A program made the translations under genes and the position numbers. The notes under the pieces are model-generated. The model did not search any database, had not been told where the DNA came from, and was given only the letters and a program-made list of their open reading frames with translations. Shown here piece after piece: positions 19,840 to 32,920 of a DNA stretch of 36,457 nt; position 1 is the stretch's first letter; each line of letters opens with the position of its first letter. The stretch is from Syncephalis plumigaleata (taxonomy: Eukaryota; Zoopagomycota; Zoopagomycetes; Zoopagales; Piptocephalidaceae): positions 1 through 36,457 of the forward strand of contig JAIXMF010000117.1 of NCBI GenBank assembly GCA_025201365.1, written 5' to 3'.

Positions 19840-21837
19840 TTAACATGGTCGTGAATAGCCGTATTGTTTCTCTTCGTCATCTTTCTTTCTAAACGGATCA
19901 TGCTCCTTGCCTTCAAGCTTGGTTTCTTCCACCATAGCTAATGCCGCTGATCCTGGTACATCCGCCTTCATTAAGCTTTCTATGGCCATGACCGCGTCAT
20001 TGACCATACGCTCCACTAGATCGACTGTGGTATTCTCGTGCACAACCACTCGTAAGATCATTTCCGATTCACAATCAGGTGGCAACTCATACGCCGGTAT
20101 GATCCAACCGTGATACTGCATTACGGCAGAGAATCGGAATTCCGTTAATTGCTTGTTTTCCTTCTTTAGATCTGGCGCAATTCTAAAGGCAACCAGGGGT
20201 AGGCCAACCTCGTAGCCCGATGAATTGGTATCGCTTCGCTTGTGGATAGACGAGATGATATCAAAGAATTTTGTTTTCTCCAGTCCTTCCGTCAATAGAC
20301 GTGCATTGTTGAGGCAAGTGTTCATCACGTTGGTGTAGCCACGCTGACCCAATCGTAAAAAGTTGTAATACTGGCCCATGACAAAGCAAGAGGGTCGTGA
20401 GAAATTAAGCGTATACGTGTAATCGACACCTATGATTATATCATATGTCATATCAATGACTCTATTCTACCGTTGTTTATACATGATAGTAACTTACCGC
20501 CGAGATAGTGCAATTCAAATACAAGGTCCTTGGGCAGTAATTCTTGATTCCTCCATAGAACCCAACCAATTCCCTATTGTTTTGTTATTTGTCATTAATA
20601 CAACAATAGATAGAGCAATAGCTTATAACACTCACCGGATAGACTAGACCGTATTTGTGTCCACTCGTATTGATGCTCACCACGCGTGGTATCTCGAAGT
20701 TCCATCGTAGCTCAGGTGTGGCAAATGGAGCAACGAATGCACCCGATGCACCATCAACATGAATGGGTATATTATGACCGGTACGCTCCTCGTATTCATC
20801 CAGTAATTTTGCTAGTTCCTCCACTGGTTCATAATGTCCCGTATAGGTAGATCCAAGTATAGCCTAACCAATAAAGTAACGATTGTTATTCTCTAATACT
20901 ACTACCAATAGGATGATTTACTTACAAATATACCTATGGTGTTCTCATCTACCATCTCCACTGCTTTCTTTGCATCTAAACAGTAGTTGCTCTCTTTAGA
21001 TACGGGTACACGTCGTGGTTCCACGTCAAAGTAGCGTGCAAACTTCTCCATAACTACTTGGGCATTGTGTCCGAACACAATGTTAGGTTTGCTGCAATCT
21101 TGATTATTGGCCTTTCGCTTGTTGCGCCAGTTCCATTTCATAGCCAGACCAGCTAGCATCACGCCTTCGGAGGATCCAACCACCGCGGTACCTGTCGCCT
21201 TTTGATCATGGCCATTTTCACTCTTGGGTGCCTTCCATAAATGGGCCAGTATCTCGACACAGCGTCCATGTATATCTTGAGTGGCCGGATATTCATCCTA
21301 GTTTATCATCATTAGCAATGGTAGAAATGGTAAAGTGATACATCATTATCATAATTACCACATCAGCAAAGTTCTTGGACATTGATTCAAGCATCAGTTT
21401 CTCGCATTCAGGTTCCATCCATGTTGATACTAAAATAAATATCATTAATTACAATTATTACTATTACTACTACTATTACTACTAACAGAATGAGGCACAA
21501 TTCTATCATAAATACGATGTTAATAATGATCAATGTATTCATAGATTATATTACTTACGGCAACAGGTCGTCCATCCATTTCGAGTTCATCATGAATGGC
21601 ACGATAAGCAGCAGAAGGATTGGTGCCCTTCTCGCCTAATTGATACTACATACATATACATGTTAATCAATTGACTGATTAGCTAATATTGACAAATATC
21701 AAATGACAATTGGTACCTACCCTTGGAATATCTTGATCAAAATAACGCGAGCCATAGGCCATAGGTTGCAAGTGTGCTTGACCATGTGGCACAAGCGATC
21801 CTTGTTTACCGTGTTTATGCAAAGGTCTGCGCGGCAT
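19840..21837 (-). CDS. GAD1: Glutamate decarboxylase (PLP-dependent)
   Basis: A 518-residue enzyme that converts L-glutamate to GABA and CO2, the first step of the GABA shunt. Exons: 21721-21837, 21559-21645, 21487-21502, 21359-21429, 20926-21297, 20636-20863, 20498-20573, 19840-20429. The 16-nt exon at 21487-21502 is required: without it the frame fails, and with it the product reads DGRPVANCASFLSTWMEPE, matching the family's N-L-A-S-F-V-S-T-W-M. Other landmarks: [44 protein letters not shown], and [18 protein letters not shown] with the PLP lysine in HK. TLNFSRP and [17 protein letters not shown] follow. The C-terminal tail (about 40 residues, Lys/Glu-rich) shows no clear Trp-based calmodulin site as in plants. 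This is the group II decarboxylase form shared by bacteria, plants and fungi. Confidence 0.95.
21487..21502 (-). other. GAD1: 16-nt micro-exon of glutamate decarboxylase
   Basis: The reverse strand reads ...ATGATAG|AATTGTGCCTCATTCT|GTTAGTAG. The flanking introns are 56 and 57 nt, normal for this genome. It supplies N-C-A-S-F plus one base and restores the frame between exons 2 and 4. Leaving it out loses one base of frame and removes a conserved motif. Confidence 0.85.
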
Positions 21838-22187
21838 TGTTTACTATTGAAATGGTTACAGTATAAGTTGAATCGTATAAGATAACAATAAAGGAATAGA
21901 ACAAAAGTAAAAGAAGCGTAACTAACTAACGTACGAAAGAATGAAACAATAGATCGGCTATTTATTCATGTAGCAAGTTGATAATGAAACTGTTTGTCGT
22001 CATAACATGCTCATTAGAAACCTAAAACCATCATCAGTATATCATTCTTATGATCTTCAAGACGGTTGATGAAACTTGCATAATCTATATTAAGATGAGG
22101 AATGACATCATTATTGCTATTATTATCATCACGTTTATTGATTATAGTGAATAACAGATGTCGCAAACAAAAAGAAAGGAAATATAT
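21838..22187. other. Intergenic, glutamate decarboxylase promoter and NUP160 3' flank
   Basis: A 350 bp AT-rich gap between two minus-strand genes. No additional coding sequence was seen and no clear TATA box was identified. Confidence 0.5.
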
Positions 22188-25100
22188 TTATAGATTAACT
22201 TGTACCAACTGCTGTTGTTGTTGTCCCTCATCCTTTAGTAGATTAAAGTACTCGTTCAACTTTGAGGATAACGTACGATGCAACTGACTTAGTGTTGATT
22301 CAGATTCACCCAACATAGATAGATAAAGTTCATCCGATCCATTAAGTGGCTTGCCAGATGATAGCGATGACACATGTCCTACTGTGTCCTCTAGTGTCTT
22401 GACGAGTGTGTCGAGTAACGAGTAGGGCAGCCAATGCAATGAAGTAACAAGTGGCTTCGTATTAGATGCCGATATTTCCTAGAAATGATCATTAGTCATT
22501 AGATAGTGACATCATACAAAGACACTGATTGCTTGATTACCTTTTCAATTTGAAGTAATGCCTGTTTAGCCGCATCTTCAATGAGATTATACTTTAAATA
22601 AATACGGATTAAATCCTCTGGATTATGTATCTATATTATACAGGTTAATACCCGCTTGTTATCACGTAATCTACTAGTCAATTACCGTATAGAAATGAGT
22701 TAGCCATGCGGGTAATTTGGCATATCTATTAAGTTTAAGTGTCTCCTCTAGAACTAGTGCACGATACTGATATTGCGTATCATGACTATCGTATCTATTC
22801 AGTAGTTGTTCCAATAGACGCCATGCACGCGCTGATGGTGGTCCCTCCATGGAATCGGTGTATGATGCGTCATCGCTATCCGTGCTAATATCGAATACAC
22901 GATCTTGAACATTATAGGCAGCCGGTCTATTCACAAGTGTTGCACGCACGTCAGTATATAGCAATGTAGCAATGATGACAAGAATAAAGAGTGATCACAC
23001 TTACTTTCCCTCAAGATCTTCTTGCGCCAAACGTACACACTTTCTAACCATACTAACAAATATAGGCGATAGATCAAGGGAGAACACTTTGGATAGTGCG
23101 AATGCATGTCCATATTGTCCTCGCTGATTGAATAGATTGACGGCATCACTTGGCTTGATAACCCACACTGCAATGATACGCATATTAACTACTATGAAGT
23201 AATGGCTAATCATTCTCACGCTTACTTGTTTTAGCCATTTCAGGATAGGAACGTATAAGTTGAAGACGAGCAAGTGCTAGACCGTATTCGCGTTTCATGT
23301 CATCCATATCGATCATAATGGTATTCGTCGTTACACTGTGCTTGTTACCTAATCATGTTGTCGATGAGTATATACTATGCTTGTTTACGGGCAATCTCCT
23401 ATCATATTCAACATACCATGATCATCTTGCACTCGAACACGACGACGTTTACGTGTCTAGTAAAAGCAATCGTCATTATTGTGATAATGCTTGTTATTCA
23501 TTACTTACACTTGTATGGCTCTTGGTTCTATCATCGCCATCATGCATGTCATTCATCATATCATCGTCATTCATGTCGTCATCCATGCCAAGCATGCCAG
23601 CATCATTGATGTCGTCCACCAGTATCCAGGCATGAGTGCCATCAACAAGATGCAAAGCATTGATGGCTGCCAAATAGCTACGTGCTTGATTGGCAATCAC
23701 ATCCACATGGAAGGTGGACGGCATTACCTTGCCTAATCCCTGTGCATTATTGTACATGGCTCGTGCAGCTATATACATGTATTGTATTTAATAACCAGCT
23801 AACTAGTAACTACTAATGTAATTGCGCTTACCTTGTCGGAAATTACCACGATGTACGTGATACGCGTAGAGAACACGATAATAGTTGGGCGTGGCTAATA
23901 CGCCGCAAGTACGTGCTCGGAATTCGAGTGTTGCCTCCACTTCCGATTGCAATCCACCAAAAGCGTAACTGCACAATTTGCCAATATGCTGTCCATCGCA
24001 TAATTTAATCACAAACTGACTAAGGCATGTGTTCTGTCTGTTTACATATCATTGATATTAGCACAACTATATCTATATACATATACGTCGTTATACTGCT
24101 TACTTGACGGGATCTGGATTCTGCATCATTGCCGCAAATGCATCATCATATTGATGCAGTGCCAAATAGCATTTGAATAATTGTGAATACAATTGTGCAG
24201 TCAATGATTGTACCTGTACTAATGGTTAGTTTCTATCATTTCCTAGTAATCTAATTTTACTATGCTATCACTTACCTTATTGTTTGATGATGTTAGATGG
24301 AATTTCAGTGCAAGTTGATAGAAATCAGAAGCATACTCGTAATGCGATTGCTTCTCGAATAGACCGGCTACATAGGTGTAGTAGCCATTAATTGCCGAAT
24401 TAGTAGCGCTGCTGGACATGGCTGCTGCTACCGCTGCTGAATCAACACCGAATAGAGCCGTGACATTGGATGGTTCGACAAGTATCGAATTGAATAAAGC
24501 TAGACTTGAATGCATTTCCGGTTCAGGTGATTCTATATAAAAAACATGATTAGCATTCTATCAATAGAAATGCACGTTATGATGTCATACATACCTAGTT
24601 GTATACCGGCTTTAATGAAATTATCCTTGGCTTTCTCGTATTCATCATGTCGTAAATGGATACTACCACGTAGATGACATACAATAGGTGTGGGTAATAA
24701 TAGTTGTAAACTCTGATAACTGATATGCGTTAAATCCAATGCTAGTAGATGTGCCGCTAGCTTGGCTCCTTCTAGTTCATTTTCATCTTCCAGCATGTTT
24801 ACTTTTGTTTCATTATTCGAACCGGGCAATTGCAATTGAATATGCTCCGCACCCATGGTGATCGTGTCTGCTAGTGATGCACTTTGCACTTGTACCGTGT
24901 AGAACGTATGAATCAATTGATGAATAATACTGTAATACTGATGATGATCTGTTACATGGAGTGCACCACCACTACCTGCACCATTACCATGACCATTATC
25001 GGATACTTGTAGTTTTGTGAAATATCTAATGAAATCATCCTCCTTAAGGAGTGTGCTTGATCTACTTGATTTACTGGTAGTATCCGTGGATTTACGATGG

Positions 25101-27850
25101 AGTAGCGCAGTAGTGGCATTACCGGTAGTGGCGGTGACACTGTTCACTTGCGATGCACTCGATACATCGCAGATACGTTTAAGCATTGTCGTGTAGCGAA
25201 CAGCCTGTACACATTGGGCCACCAAGGTTGGACTCAATCGCGGTAGACTTCTAAGTTCCGAATCCAATAGACTGATCAACACTAGGAGTACAAGTCGAAT
25301 GGCTAGTTGATAGGTGATGCTAATACGTTGTGCCAATGCTACCACTACGGTGGATTCAACTAGACGGGAGGCACGTTGCAACGGTAATATATCCATGGTG
25401 GAGGGTGCGTGTCCACGAGTGACATCAAGTAACTGGTGAATTGCTTCGGACAGATTGTTGCAACCGCGTAGCAAACCGAATAAACGATACTGACCATGAT
25501 GGGATAGTTTATCGCGTACAATGTCGTAAATGTCGTATCCCGCCGTATCTAATGGCTCATTAATCGCGGTAATCAGCATGACGCGTAGTTCCTCCTCCAC
25601 GTAGCGTAGCGTGTCCTCGCCCATATCCTCTTGCAGTGTTATCATGGCCTCGAGTAAGCTTGCCATATCTTCGCGACCATTTTGTCGCGATAATGAAGGG
25701 AAATGCGCGGTGAACACGCTCGAAGGCAAAAAGGATAGCGCGGCCAAATCGTATTGTTCATCGACATGATGCCATAGCAATTCAGGCTCGCTGCAACGTC
25801 GTAAGAATGAAAGTGCACGCTTACGCACAATACACATGATACCCATGGATGAGTCGACGAATAGACTCATTGGTTGTCGTGTTACTTCTCGGAATTGCGA
25901 ACACATTGTTAAGAAGCGGTACCATTCCTTCTTGACCATCTCGGAGAATTCATCCAAAAGCACGGCACCAGTAGGCTCGTAGACTGGCAGGGTTAAACGA
26001 CGTGATATCGCATTGGTGACACGTTCCACCAATAGTGCCTCGTTCGTAAATCGATTCTGACTCGATGGAATCATGGTTCGATCAGTGTTGGCTTGACTTT
26101 CATAGCAATCGAGTGCCTTCTCGATGATGGCATGCGAGAATCGATTCGGGAAGAAGATGTGCTGCAGGTAGAGTTGCGAGACAGCCTCCGGTTGTGCCTC
26201 CACCATTGAGTTGAGCTGCGTCAAATCGAATAGATCAGATGCATCGGTGGCCACCGCAAACCATCGTTCTCCGTACAAGGCGCGATAATCGGACAAGTAG
26301 CTCTTGAACTCGTTCTGTATTGTCGTGGTAACCGTGGTGGATTCCGTCATTTCCTGATCATCCTGCCTTGTTGACGTGTATCGTAATTTGTACGCGGTAC
26401 CCGCCATGGAGGATAGCGTAAGGAACGTGAAACGCATCTCAATCTGTTGTTGTTGTCGTTGCCATAATGTCCATAGACGTACTACGTGTTCAGTCTCGCG
26501 ATGACCAATGGCGGGATTGAGATACTCGCATGCGACATCCAACAGGCCGAATACATCATTGCCACCATTGTTAACGGAGGTTATCCAGGGTGATGGATGC
26601 GTATACACCTTGATCAACTCGTCTAGATGACCCGATTGATCGAGTTGACCGCGTAGAATCGTGAATACTTGCTCACGATCATTAGGCACATACGTCAGTA
26701 GATGAAATGCCGCGCTATTATCACTGATCGTCGATGCACTATGTCGCAATGTCCATATACACTTTCGTGGCTGTTCCGGCAGGAGAGACGGTGCGGTCAT
26801 GGAGGCAACTCGATGATTCTCCATTGGATTCGGATCATGCTGCTGTAATGGCCTTGTCCAAATACATTTACGCTTTGCCAACGACCAAGCACGTAGATAG
26901 TTGTCGCGACAAATGCCAAATATAAACGTGTCATGCTCGAATGTATACGTGGTTAGACTGATGACTTGTTCCGGTGTCGATGCCGCCTCATAGACAAGCA
27001 TACCATCCGTGTCTTCCGATGCATTGTTGGACAATGAGTTGGATCGCTTAAGCGCGTGTGATAGCATACGAGCTGGCACCACTAGCATTTTCGCTAATAA
27101 TGATTCCGGATTAAATGCAGCCTCCATCACTATATATATATCATACAAAATGAGTCAATCCTTTCAATGTATATACTACTAGCATGTTGTATACTTACCT
27201 CCTTGTGTTATAAACCCATTAGCATTGACTGATCGTTGTTGATATTGATGTCTTGGCAGTTGAATGGTGAATAATGATCCATCCGTACACGCTACCACCA
27301 TGGTAGTTGCATCGATACCCGCCATGATCACTGGTGCACACTCGCCTGTAATGGATTGCATACGATAGATGCAAATGTCTGCCGCATCCAGTGATGCTAT
27401 TTGAAATAGCAATGGTGCCGAGAAACTCAAACGTACAATAGTACCGGTAACAAGTAGTACTAGACAGTAGAGTCGACGATTCGCCACATCCTCATACCAG
27501 TAGATGTTAGGCAGGATGGCCGAGGGAAATCGAAAGCGTACCGGTGTCGTGGCTTGTGTGCTATCGCCACCAGAGGGTAGTTCCATCGCATCGCGTTCAT
27601 GTCCAAGTAGCATACGACTAACCTCAAGTACCTTACTATTTTGAATAACCCGCCATTCCACGCATGTATCGCGTTCCATCTCCAGTTTGTAGAGGGAACC
27701 CGCTAAGGGTGGCGGTGTACGCGTCTGATAAAGGAACGGTGTCGCCGGCTCATAGTTGAATACAGTATGTTCTACGATAGCACCTTCCACTGGTCGATAC
27801 GTCGTTGACGGCACGAGCGTCTCCTTAAACCATAGATCTTGTACAGACAT
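22188..27850 (-). CDS. NUP160: Nucleoporin NUP160/Nup120 (Y-complex)
   Basis: A 1655-residue scaffold nucleoporin of the Y (Nup107-160) complex. Exons: 27199-27850, 24595-27129, 24276-24532, 24104-24213, 23832-24037, 23509-23768, 23417-23456, 23226-23348, 23005-23167, 22686-22926, 22541-22630, 22188-22478, all phases closing. The N-terminal beta-propeller (about residues 1-550) contains PEQVISLTTYTFEHDTFIFG and CRDNYLRAWSLAKRKCIW, the conserved NUP160 block. The helical domain has LCDGQHIGKLCSYAFGGLQS, NYYRVLYAYHVHRGNFRQG and ANQARSYLAAINALHLVDG, followed by AWILV, and later YNVQDRVFDISTDSD. These follow animal NUP160 order closely. An Asp/Met-rich insert (DDDMNDDDMMNDMHDGDD) sits where vertebrate NUP160 has a short loop. 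It is longer than human NUP160 (1436). It diverges from the VAMP7 gene, 630 bp away. Confidence 0.93.
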
Positions 27851-28480
27851 GATTCACCAAGCAAAGAAAGAAAGAAAGAAGAAAAAGAAAGAGAAAAAGT
27901 GTAGTGTTTCCGTGTTGTCGTTCTAACTCGGTTATTCGTTATTTATGCAGCGATTATAATCAGTAAAGATCGCCTCATAAATACGTGTTCATAAACCAAG
28001 AAAGACGAGGATAATCCTGTAAAAGAAACAAGAATCGCGTACACGCTACATGCAATATTTTGATATTCTCAATGGTTGTAGAATTACACTCGAGTGCTCA
28101 TTGTTATTTTGTTATGATTCCATTATTAAAAACTAACAAATTAAAACTAGATGATCACAATGATGATGATGATCATCGTCAATGTCACCCTATAATACGA
28201 ATATATCTGTGTGTGTGTGTGTGTGACGGTTCCTTTGACAACAACCACAACTACAATGGCCCCATTCCATCATACATTCATGCATACATTCACTTCTTAC
28301 TCACTCTGACACCGCTACTTACTTTTTCACCTTACACTCTCTCGCTCGCTCTCTTTCTCTTTATTTTGTCATTTTGCTCTACTTTACGTCAAGTATTTCT
28401 ATCTCGTTTCTATCGAGTGTTAGCAACGCTAACTATTAGTCAATTCACTGACAAGCTATTGTAACTACACGTTGTCTACC
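27851..28480. other. Divergent promoter region, NUP160 and VAMP7
   Basis: A 630 bp region between head-to-head genes. It contains a purine-rich AAAGAAAG tract next to NUP160, a (GT)8 microsatellite at about 28209-28225 and a CT-rich stretch at 28320-28400 near VAMP7. A 134-codon open frame at 28060-28464 is low complexity and not believed. Confidence 0.5.
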
Positions 28481-29685
28481 ATGTCTATCATTTATGCATT
28501 GGTTGCTCGTAGTGCCACGATTCTAGCTGAGCACACATCATCCAATGGCAATTTCACTACAGGTACTATAGAGTATTCGTGTTCAACAAGCTTGACTAGT
28601 AGACTAATTCATTGAATACTTAGTGACGCAACATATATTGGAAAAGATTCCCGAAGAGGATTCAAAACTTACCTACGTCTACGATCGGTAGGTTTATTAT
28701 TCGTTTCTTGGCGGTTAACGTGTAATATAGATGGCATTACTGATATTACTCAATTCAATTCTAGTTACTTGTTCCATTATATCAGTCAGAATGGCCTTGT
28801 TTATATGTGTATGGCAGATGATGCTTTTGGTAAGTGAGCATGTAATATATGCATATACCTATAGATGAGACACTTGTAGATGCAATGAATACTGATATAT
28901 ATATATATATATACGTATTATTTGATAGGTCGACGAATACCCTTTGCTTTTCTCGAGGATATTAAGACAAGGTTCACATCGCTATACAGTAATGATCTGA
29001 TTAATTCTGCCATTGCCTATGGTATGAATGAATTCTCCAAAGTGATTGCCGAGAGAATGGTAGGTCAATCATTGAAGCATAAAATAGAAGTATCATATAC
29101 TTAGTTCAATATATATATATATATATATAGGATTTCTATTCCAATAGTCCAAATGCTGATCGTTTCCGTCAAGTACAAGGGGAAATAGAGCAAGTTAAAG
29201 ATGTTATGGTACAAAACATCGGTAAGTACTTATAGTATATACATACTCATTATATATTATATGATTAACAACAATCATGATTAGAACGAGTACTGGAACG
29301 AGGTGAACGTATTGATTTATTAGTGGATCGTACCGATCAATTGAATCAAGCTGCATTTACTTTCCGTAAACGAAGCACTGCTCTAAAGGTAATTAAATAA
29401 TGGCTAAATGATCAAACGATGATGCTTATTACTTTTACTATTTAGCGAGCAATGTGGTGGAAGAATGTAAAGCTAATGATGATGCTAGCTCTAGTGGTAT
29501 TAGTAAGTATGACGATATACACACATACATCAATATTGATCATATCGTATTTTATTATGAATAGTTCTTTGTTTACTTTATTGTGAGTGCAGCCTGTGGA
29601 TTTCCAAGTAAGTATACAATGATTATAATCACATTGGCTATTTATACTAAGTAATGCATTATTAGCCTGGCAAGAATGTCGTTAG
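28481..29685 (+). CDS. VAMP7: Longin-domain R-SNARE, VAMP7 type
   Basis: A 218-residue vesicle SNARE for endosome/vacuole fusion. Exons: 28481-28562, 28624-28687, 28765-28829, 28929-29059, 29131-29221, 29285-29388, 29446-29502, 29565-29607, 29666-29685. The longin domain (about 1-115) has SIIYALVARSATILAEH, KIPEEDSKLTYVYDRYLFHY and VYMCMADDAFGRRIPFAFL. The SNARE coiled coil (about 125-185) has QVQGEIEQVKDVMVQNIERV and then LERGERIDLL, with the zero-layer Arg expected in the RGER segment. A C-terminal membrane anchor (about 190-210) is followed by CGFPTWQEC, closely parallel to animal VAMP7. The last exon is only 20 nt and codes the tail TWQECR. Confidence 0.95.
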
Positions 29686-30353
29686 TCTATCGTCCGATTG
29701 ATGTTAACTAGTCAATATTGTCTAGTTAGTTAGTTAGTTGATTATTGATAATACCATTGCTACTATTACTCTATATCCTTCATGTTGAATGTCTACCATT
29801 GCTACTTTATACATATATACACCTATATACATACACCTATATATACATACATCTGTGCAATCTGTACATGTATCCGTATCTCATGTATGAAGGCATAACA
29901 AACAATACTATGTATGAAAGTGTGAATTTCACTTTAATGCAGGTATAAAAAGCAAAATACATCGTGACGACGAATTGCAATGAAATGACTGGTACAAAAA
30001 ATAAACGTCAATGCTCGCGTCATTATCTCGATCAGTCACCATAATAATAATAATAATGGCAGGAGTGTAGTAGCAAGAGCAGGAGCAAGAGCAGTAATAG
30101 TAGTAGTATTAAGTGAAGAGGATCAACCAAAGCAATCATTACAAATTAATAGAAAAAAGTAATAATAAAGTAAAGTGAGGAAACTAGAGTGAATAAAGAA
30201 TGTATGATGTGTCATACACATCAATCAATCATTATTGCTCTAGTCTATAGAAAGGGAATGGAAATAGAGGAAATTCCCTTATGTGATTGTTGTTCTTATA
30301 TAAACAGACAGTGATAGGCATACACTCATAAATAAATATGTATATGTATATAT
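29686..30353. other. Convergent intergenic region, VAMP7 and CNOT9
   Basis: A 668 bp 3'-to-3' gap. It holds TAGT repeats (29705-29735), TA/CA-rich tracts and AATAAT repeats. AATAAA-type motifs occur near 29999 and 30170. No gene was recognised. Confidence 0.5.
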
Positions 30354-31787
30354 CTATGATACGGCCACCACATTATCGGATAGATTAACGAGTAATTGCG
30401 CTAGACATCGTTTGGTGGGACCGTCATCCTTGAGTGCCTCCGAGAAACTGGCATCTCTTAATGCATCGGGTAAGCATTGACGTAGTGCTTCGCGTGCTCG
30501 TGGATTATCCGATAATCTTAAATAACAGCGGATGATATGCTTCAACAAACGTACTGCTTGTGTCTCCACAATGGCTATGACCATGTTGTTCAACACGGTG
30601 GTCACGGCAAAGAATCGCTCATACGTTTGGCATATATAGGCCAGACCAACATCGTCCATGAGAATCTTTTGTATAATAAATATGGCCACCGTCTTCGATA
30701 GTTCACTGCCAGTCTCCATGATACGAAGACAAAGTGGAATAATCTCGGTGGAGAGTAGAAATTGAATCACTTCAGGATTATCATTCTATTATCGGCATAT
30801 TAGCAAGTAGTAACACTACTAGTAGTATATAACTCACCTTCACTAATGCACCAATAACGCCTAGACTGGTCAGTCTTAGATACTCGAATGGTTTCGGTTT
30901 ATAGGTCGAGTTGAGGAATGGATAAAGATACAAAGGAATATGTGCTAGATAGTAGTAATCCTATTAGTAAACAGTTACATTTATATCTATATATCTATAT
31001 ATCTATATATTACCATTGAGTAAAAGACCGCGTGTTTCATTATGACTAGCAACACATTGTAATAGAGCAAGCGCATTACATACACGATTGGATACAGCTG
31101 TGGTAAATGCGTCAGGAGTAAGAATTGGATAAACATTGGTGATCTCTTGTAGTAGAATAGCCATCACTCCTGTAATCAATAAAGAGACATAATAATGAGT
31201 AAGCATTATCTATTGTTATTAGTATAATCTAATTACCATAAGCATGCCATAGAATGAGTGCAAGATCATCGAATTGTTCTCGTTTCTTTGATAGTTCAAG
31301 TAGTGCTTGTTCACGTAGAGTAGGATTGGCTAGATCTAGTATAAGCTGATAGATCTTTTCCTCATCTGCTTGTGAGAGACGCATGGGAGGATAAGGAGAA
31401 GTATTGATGCCGTAATTACCGGATGCATTCATTGTATTACCACCACCACCAGCAGCAGCACTGTTGGCAGTAGTACTATTGGCAGTACCACTTGTAGCAG
31501 GATTAGTAGTAGTAGCAGTAGTAGTAGGATTAGTAGCAGTATTTGTCATACTATTGCTATTGTTGTTGTTGTTGTTACTATTATTACCACTACTATTATT
31601 GGGTGCTGCCATCCCAGCTAACACGGATGGTGGTGTCGCTGTATTACCCATAGGTCCAACGTTGGCACTACCCGCTAGATTACCCGTATAACCAAACATA
31701 TCCGCGGCGCTGTTGCCTAATCCAGGTTGCATACCACGATAGTTGAGTGAATGAGCAGCTGCACCAGGCAGATTCGTATTGGTACCC

Positions 31788-31821
<34 letters not shown>

Positions 31822-31912
31822 TGCCTCCACTACCCGATAATAGCGGATTCGACTGCAACTGAAGGATCTGCTGCAATTGCGAGTTGCCTTGGTGCAAGGA
31901 ATGCATATTCAT
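30354..31912 (-). CDS. CNOT9: CCR4-NOT subunit CNOT9/Rcd1/Caf40
   Basis: A 456-residue protein from exons 31237-31912, 31014-31169, 30838-30944 and 30354-30785. The last about 270 residues are the conserved armadillo-repeat core: [96 protein letters not shown] and [22 protein letters not shown]9 joins the CCR4-NOT deadenylase complex and binds Trp-containing peptides of GW182/NOT4-type partners. The first about 180 residues are low complexity (Gln, Ala14-like, Asn, Thr/Ala runs, then Gly) and probably disordered. The acceptor of exon 3 was chosen at 30944 because it restores [14 protein letters not shown]. Confidence 0.96.
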
Positions 31913-32920
31913 AATCAGACAAGAGCGTAGTAGATCGATCTAAGTGTGGCTATTTGGTTGAAACACAATGATGCAGCGATGACGGTAGAAAAAGTGTCCA
32001 AGGGAAAGAATGTGGAGGGTGTAATAAGCAATAAGAAATGAGTGAGTGGTGAGTGAGTGAGTGTGTGCGGATGTATGTTCGTGTGATCTCTCACTCACTC
32101 TTTCACTTTAGGGTGTAAAGAGGATTAGCACCACACTACATCTTGCAAATAGTTAGCAGGTAGGTTAGTGTCTATGTGGAGAGAAGAATACAAGGTAACG
32201 CTGTAGTACAAACACCTGTACCGTCTATTCCCTTTGTACATGGTACTGCAACAAATACAAGAAATAACAAGAGAAATCTATTTATTGATACTTCGCAGGT
32301 TGATTATGCAGTACAACTGGAACCATTTATTTATAAACAGTATACTTTTTAGGCCATGTATTACCCTAGCATTATGCTTGTACATGTACATGTATATATA
32401 GCAACATTCCAGTGACGTCGCTTATCAATTACACTGTGTGTGCGATAAATACACACGCAAATATCAATGGCATTCTATTGACATCACACTTTCGTGGTAA
32501 TTACGACGGTCTCCCGTGGTTACATGATGGTCTTACACCGAGCGTGTCACCAATTGTAAGAATTGTTAAACCGCGGTGCCTTGTCTAAGCTTAAACCATG
32601 TACAATGACGTTGATCCTATTGTACGTGAGTACATTATGTATGATGTAAGATGTTGTGTATGTGTATGTGTGTGTGTTCGCCTACTTGTTTCTCGCTCTT
32701 TCCATTCCGTTCCGTTCCATTCTACTCTACTCTATTCCGTTCTGTTCTTGTTCTTGTTCTATCCTACCTACTTGCATTCAATATAAATAGAGGGCATGTC
32801 GTCGACGGTTTAACATTCGATATCAACATCACTCGCACAAAACAACAGAACACTTACTTGTTATTGTAGGATACTTTCTACGCTAAGCTTTCAAACAACA
32901 GTTACTTTTCTATCTTCAAT
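31913..32920. other. Divergent promoter region, CNOT9 and small heat-shock protein
   Basis: A 1 kb region without a gene. It has GAGT repeats near 32040-32065 on the CNOT9 side, a CRE-like TGACGTCG at about 32412, a GT repeat at 32655-32680, and direct TTCC/TTCT repeats at 32697-32760. I found no clean inverted nGAAnnTTCn heat-shock element. Short ORFs here look spurious. Confidence 0.5.
32782..32789 (+). promoter_or_regulatory. TATA box of the small heat-shock gene
   Basis: TATAAATA within CAATATAAATAGAGGG, about 130 bp before the ATG. This is a strong match in a good position for an inducible gene with a leader of roughly 100 nt. Confidence 0.6.

Noticed and set aside
28060-28464. 134-codon ORF upstream of VAMP7
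   Set aside because: Low complexity (GT repeat, CT-rich leader), no recognisable domain, and it lies in the divergent promoter region.
31464-31691. Val/Leu-rich ORF opposite CNOT9
   Set aside because: Antisense shadow of the Thr/Ala/Asn repeats in the CNOT9 N-terminus.
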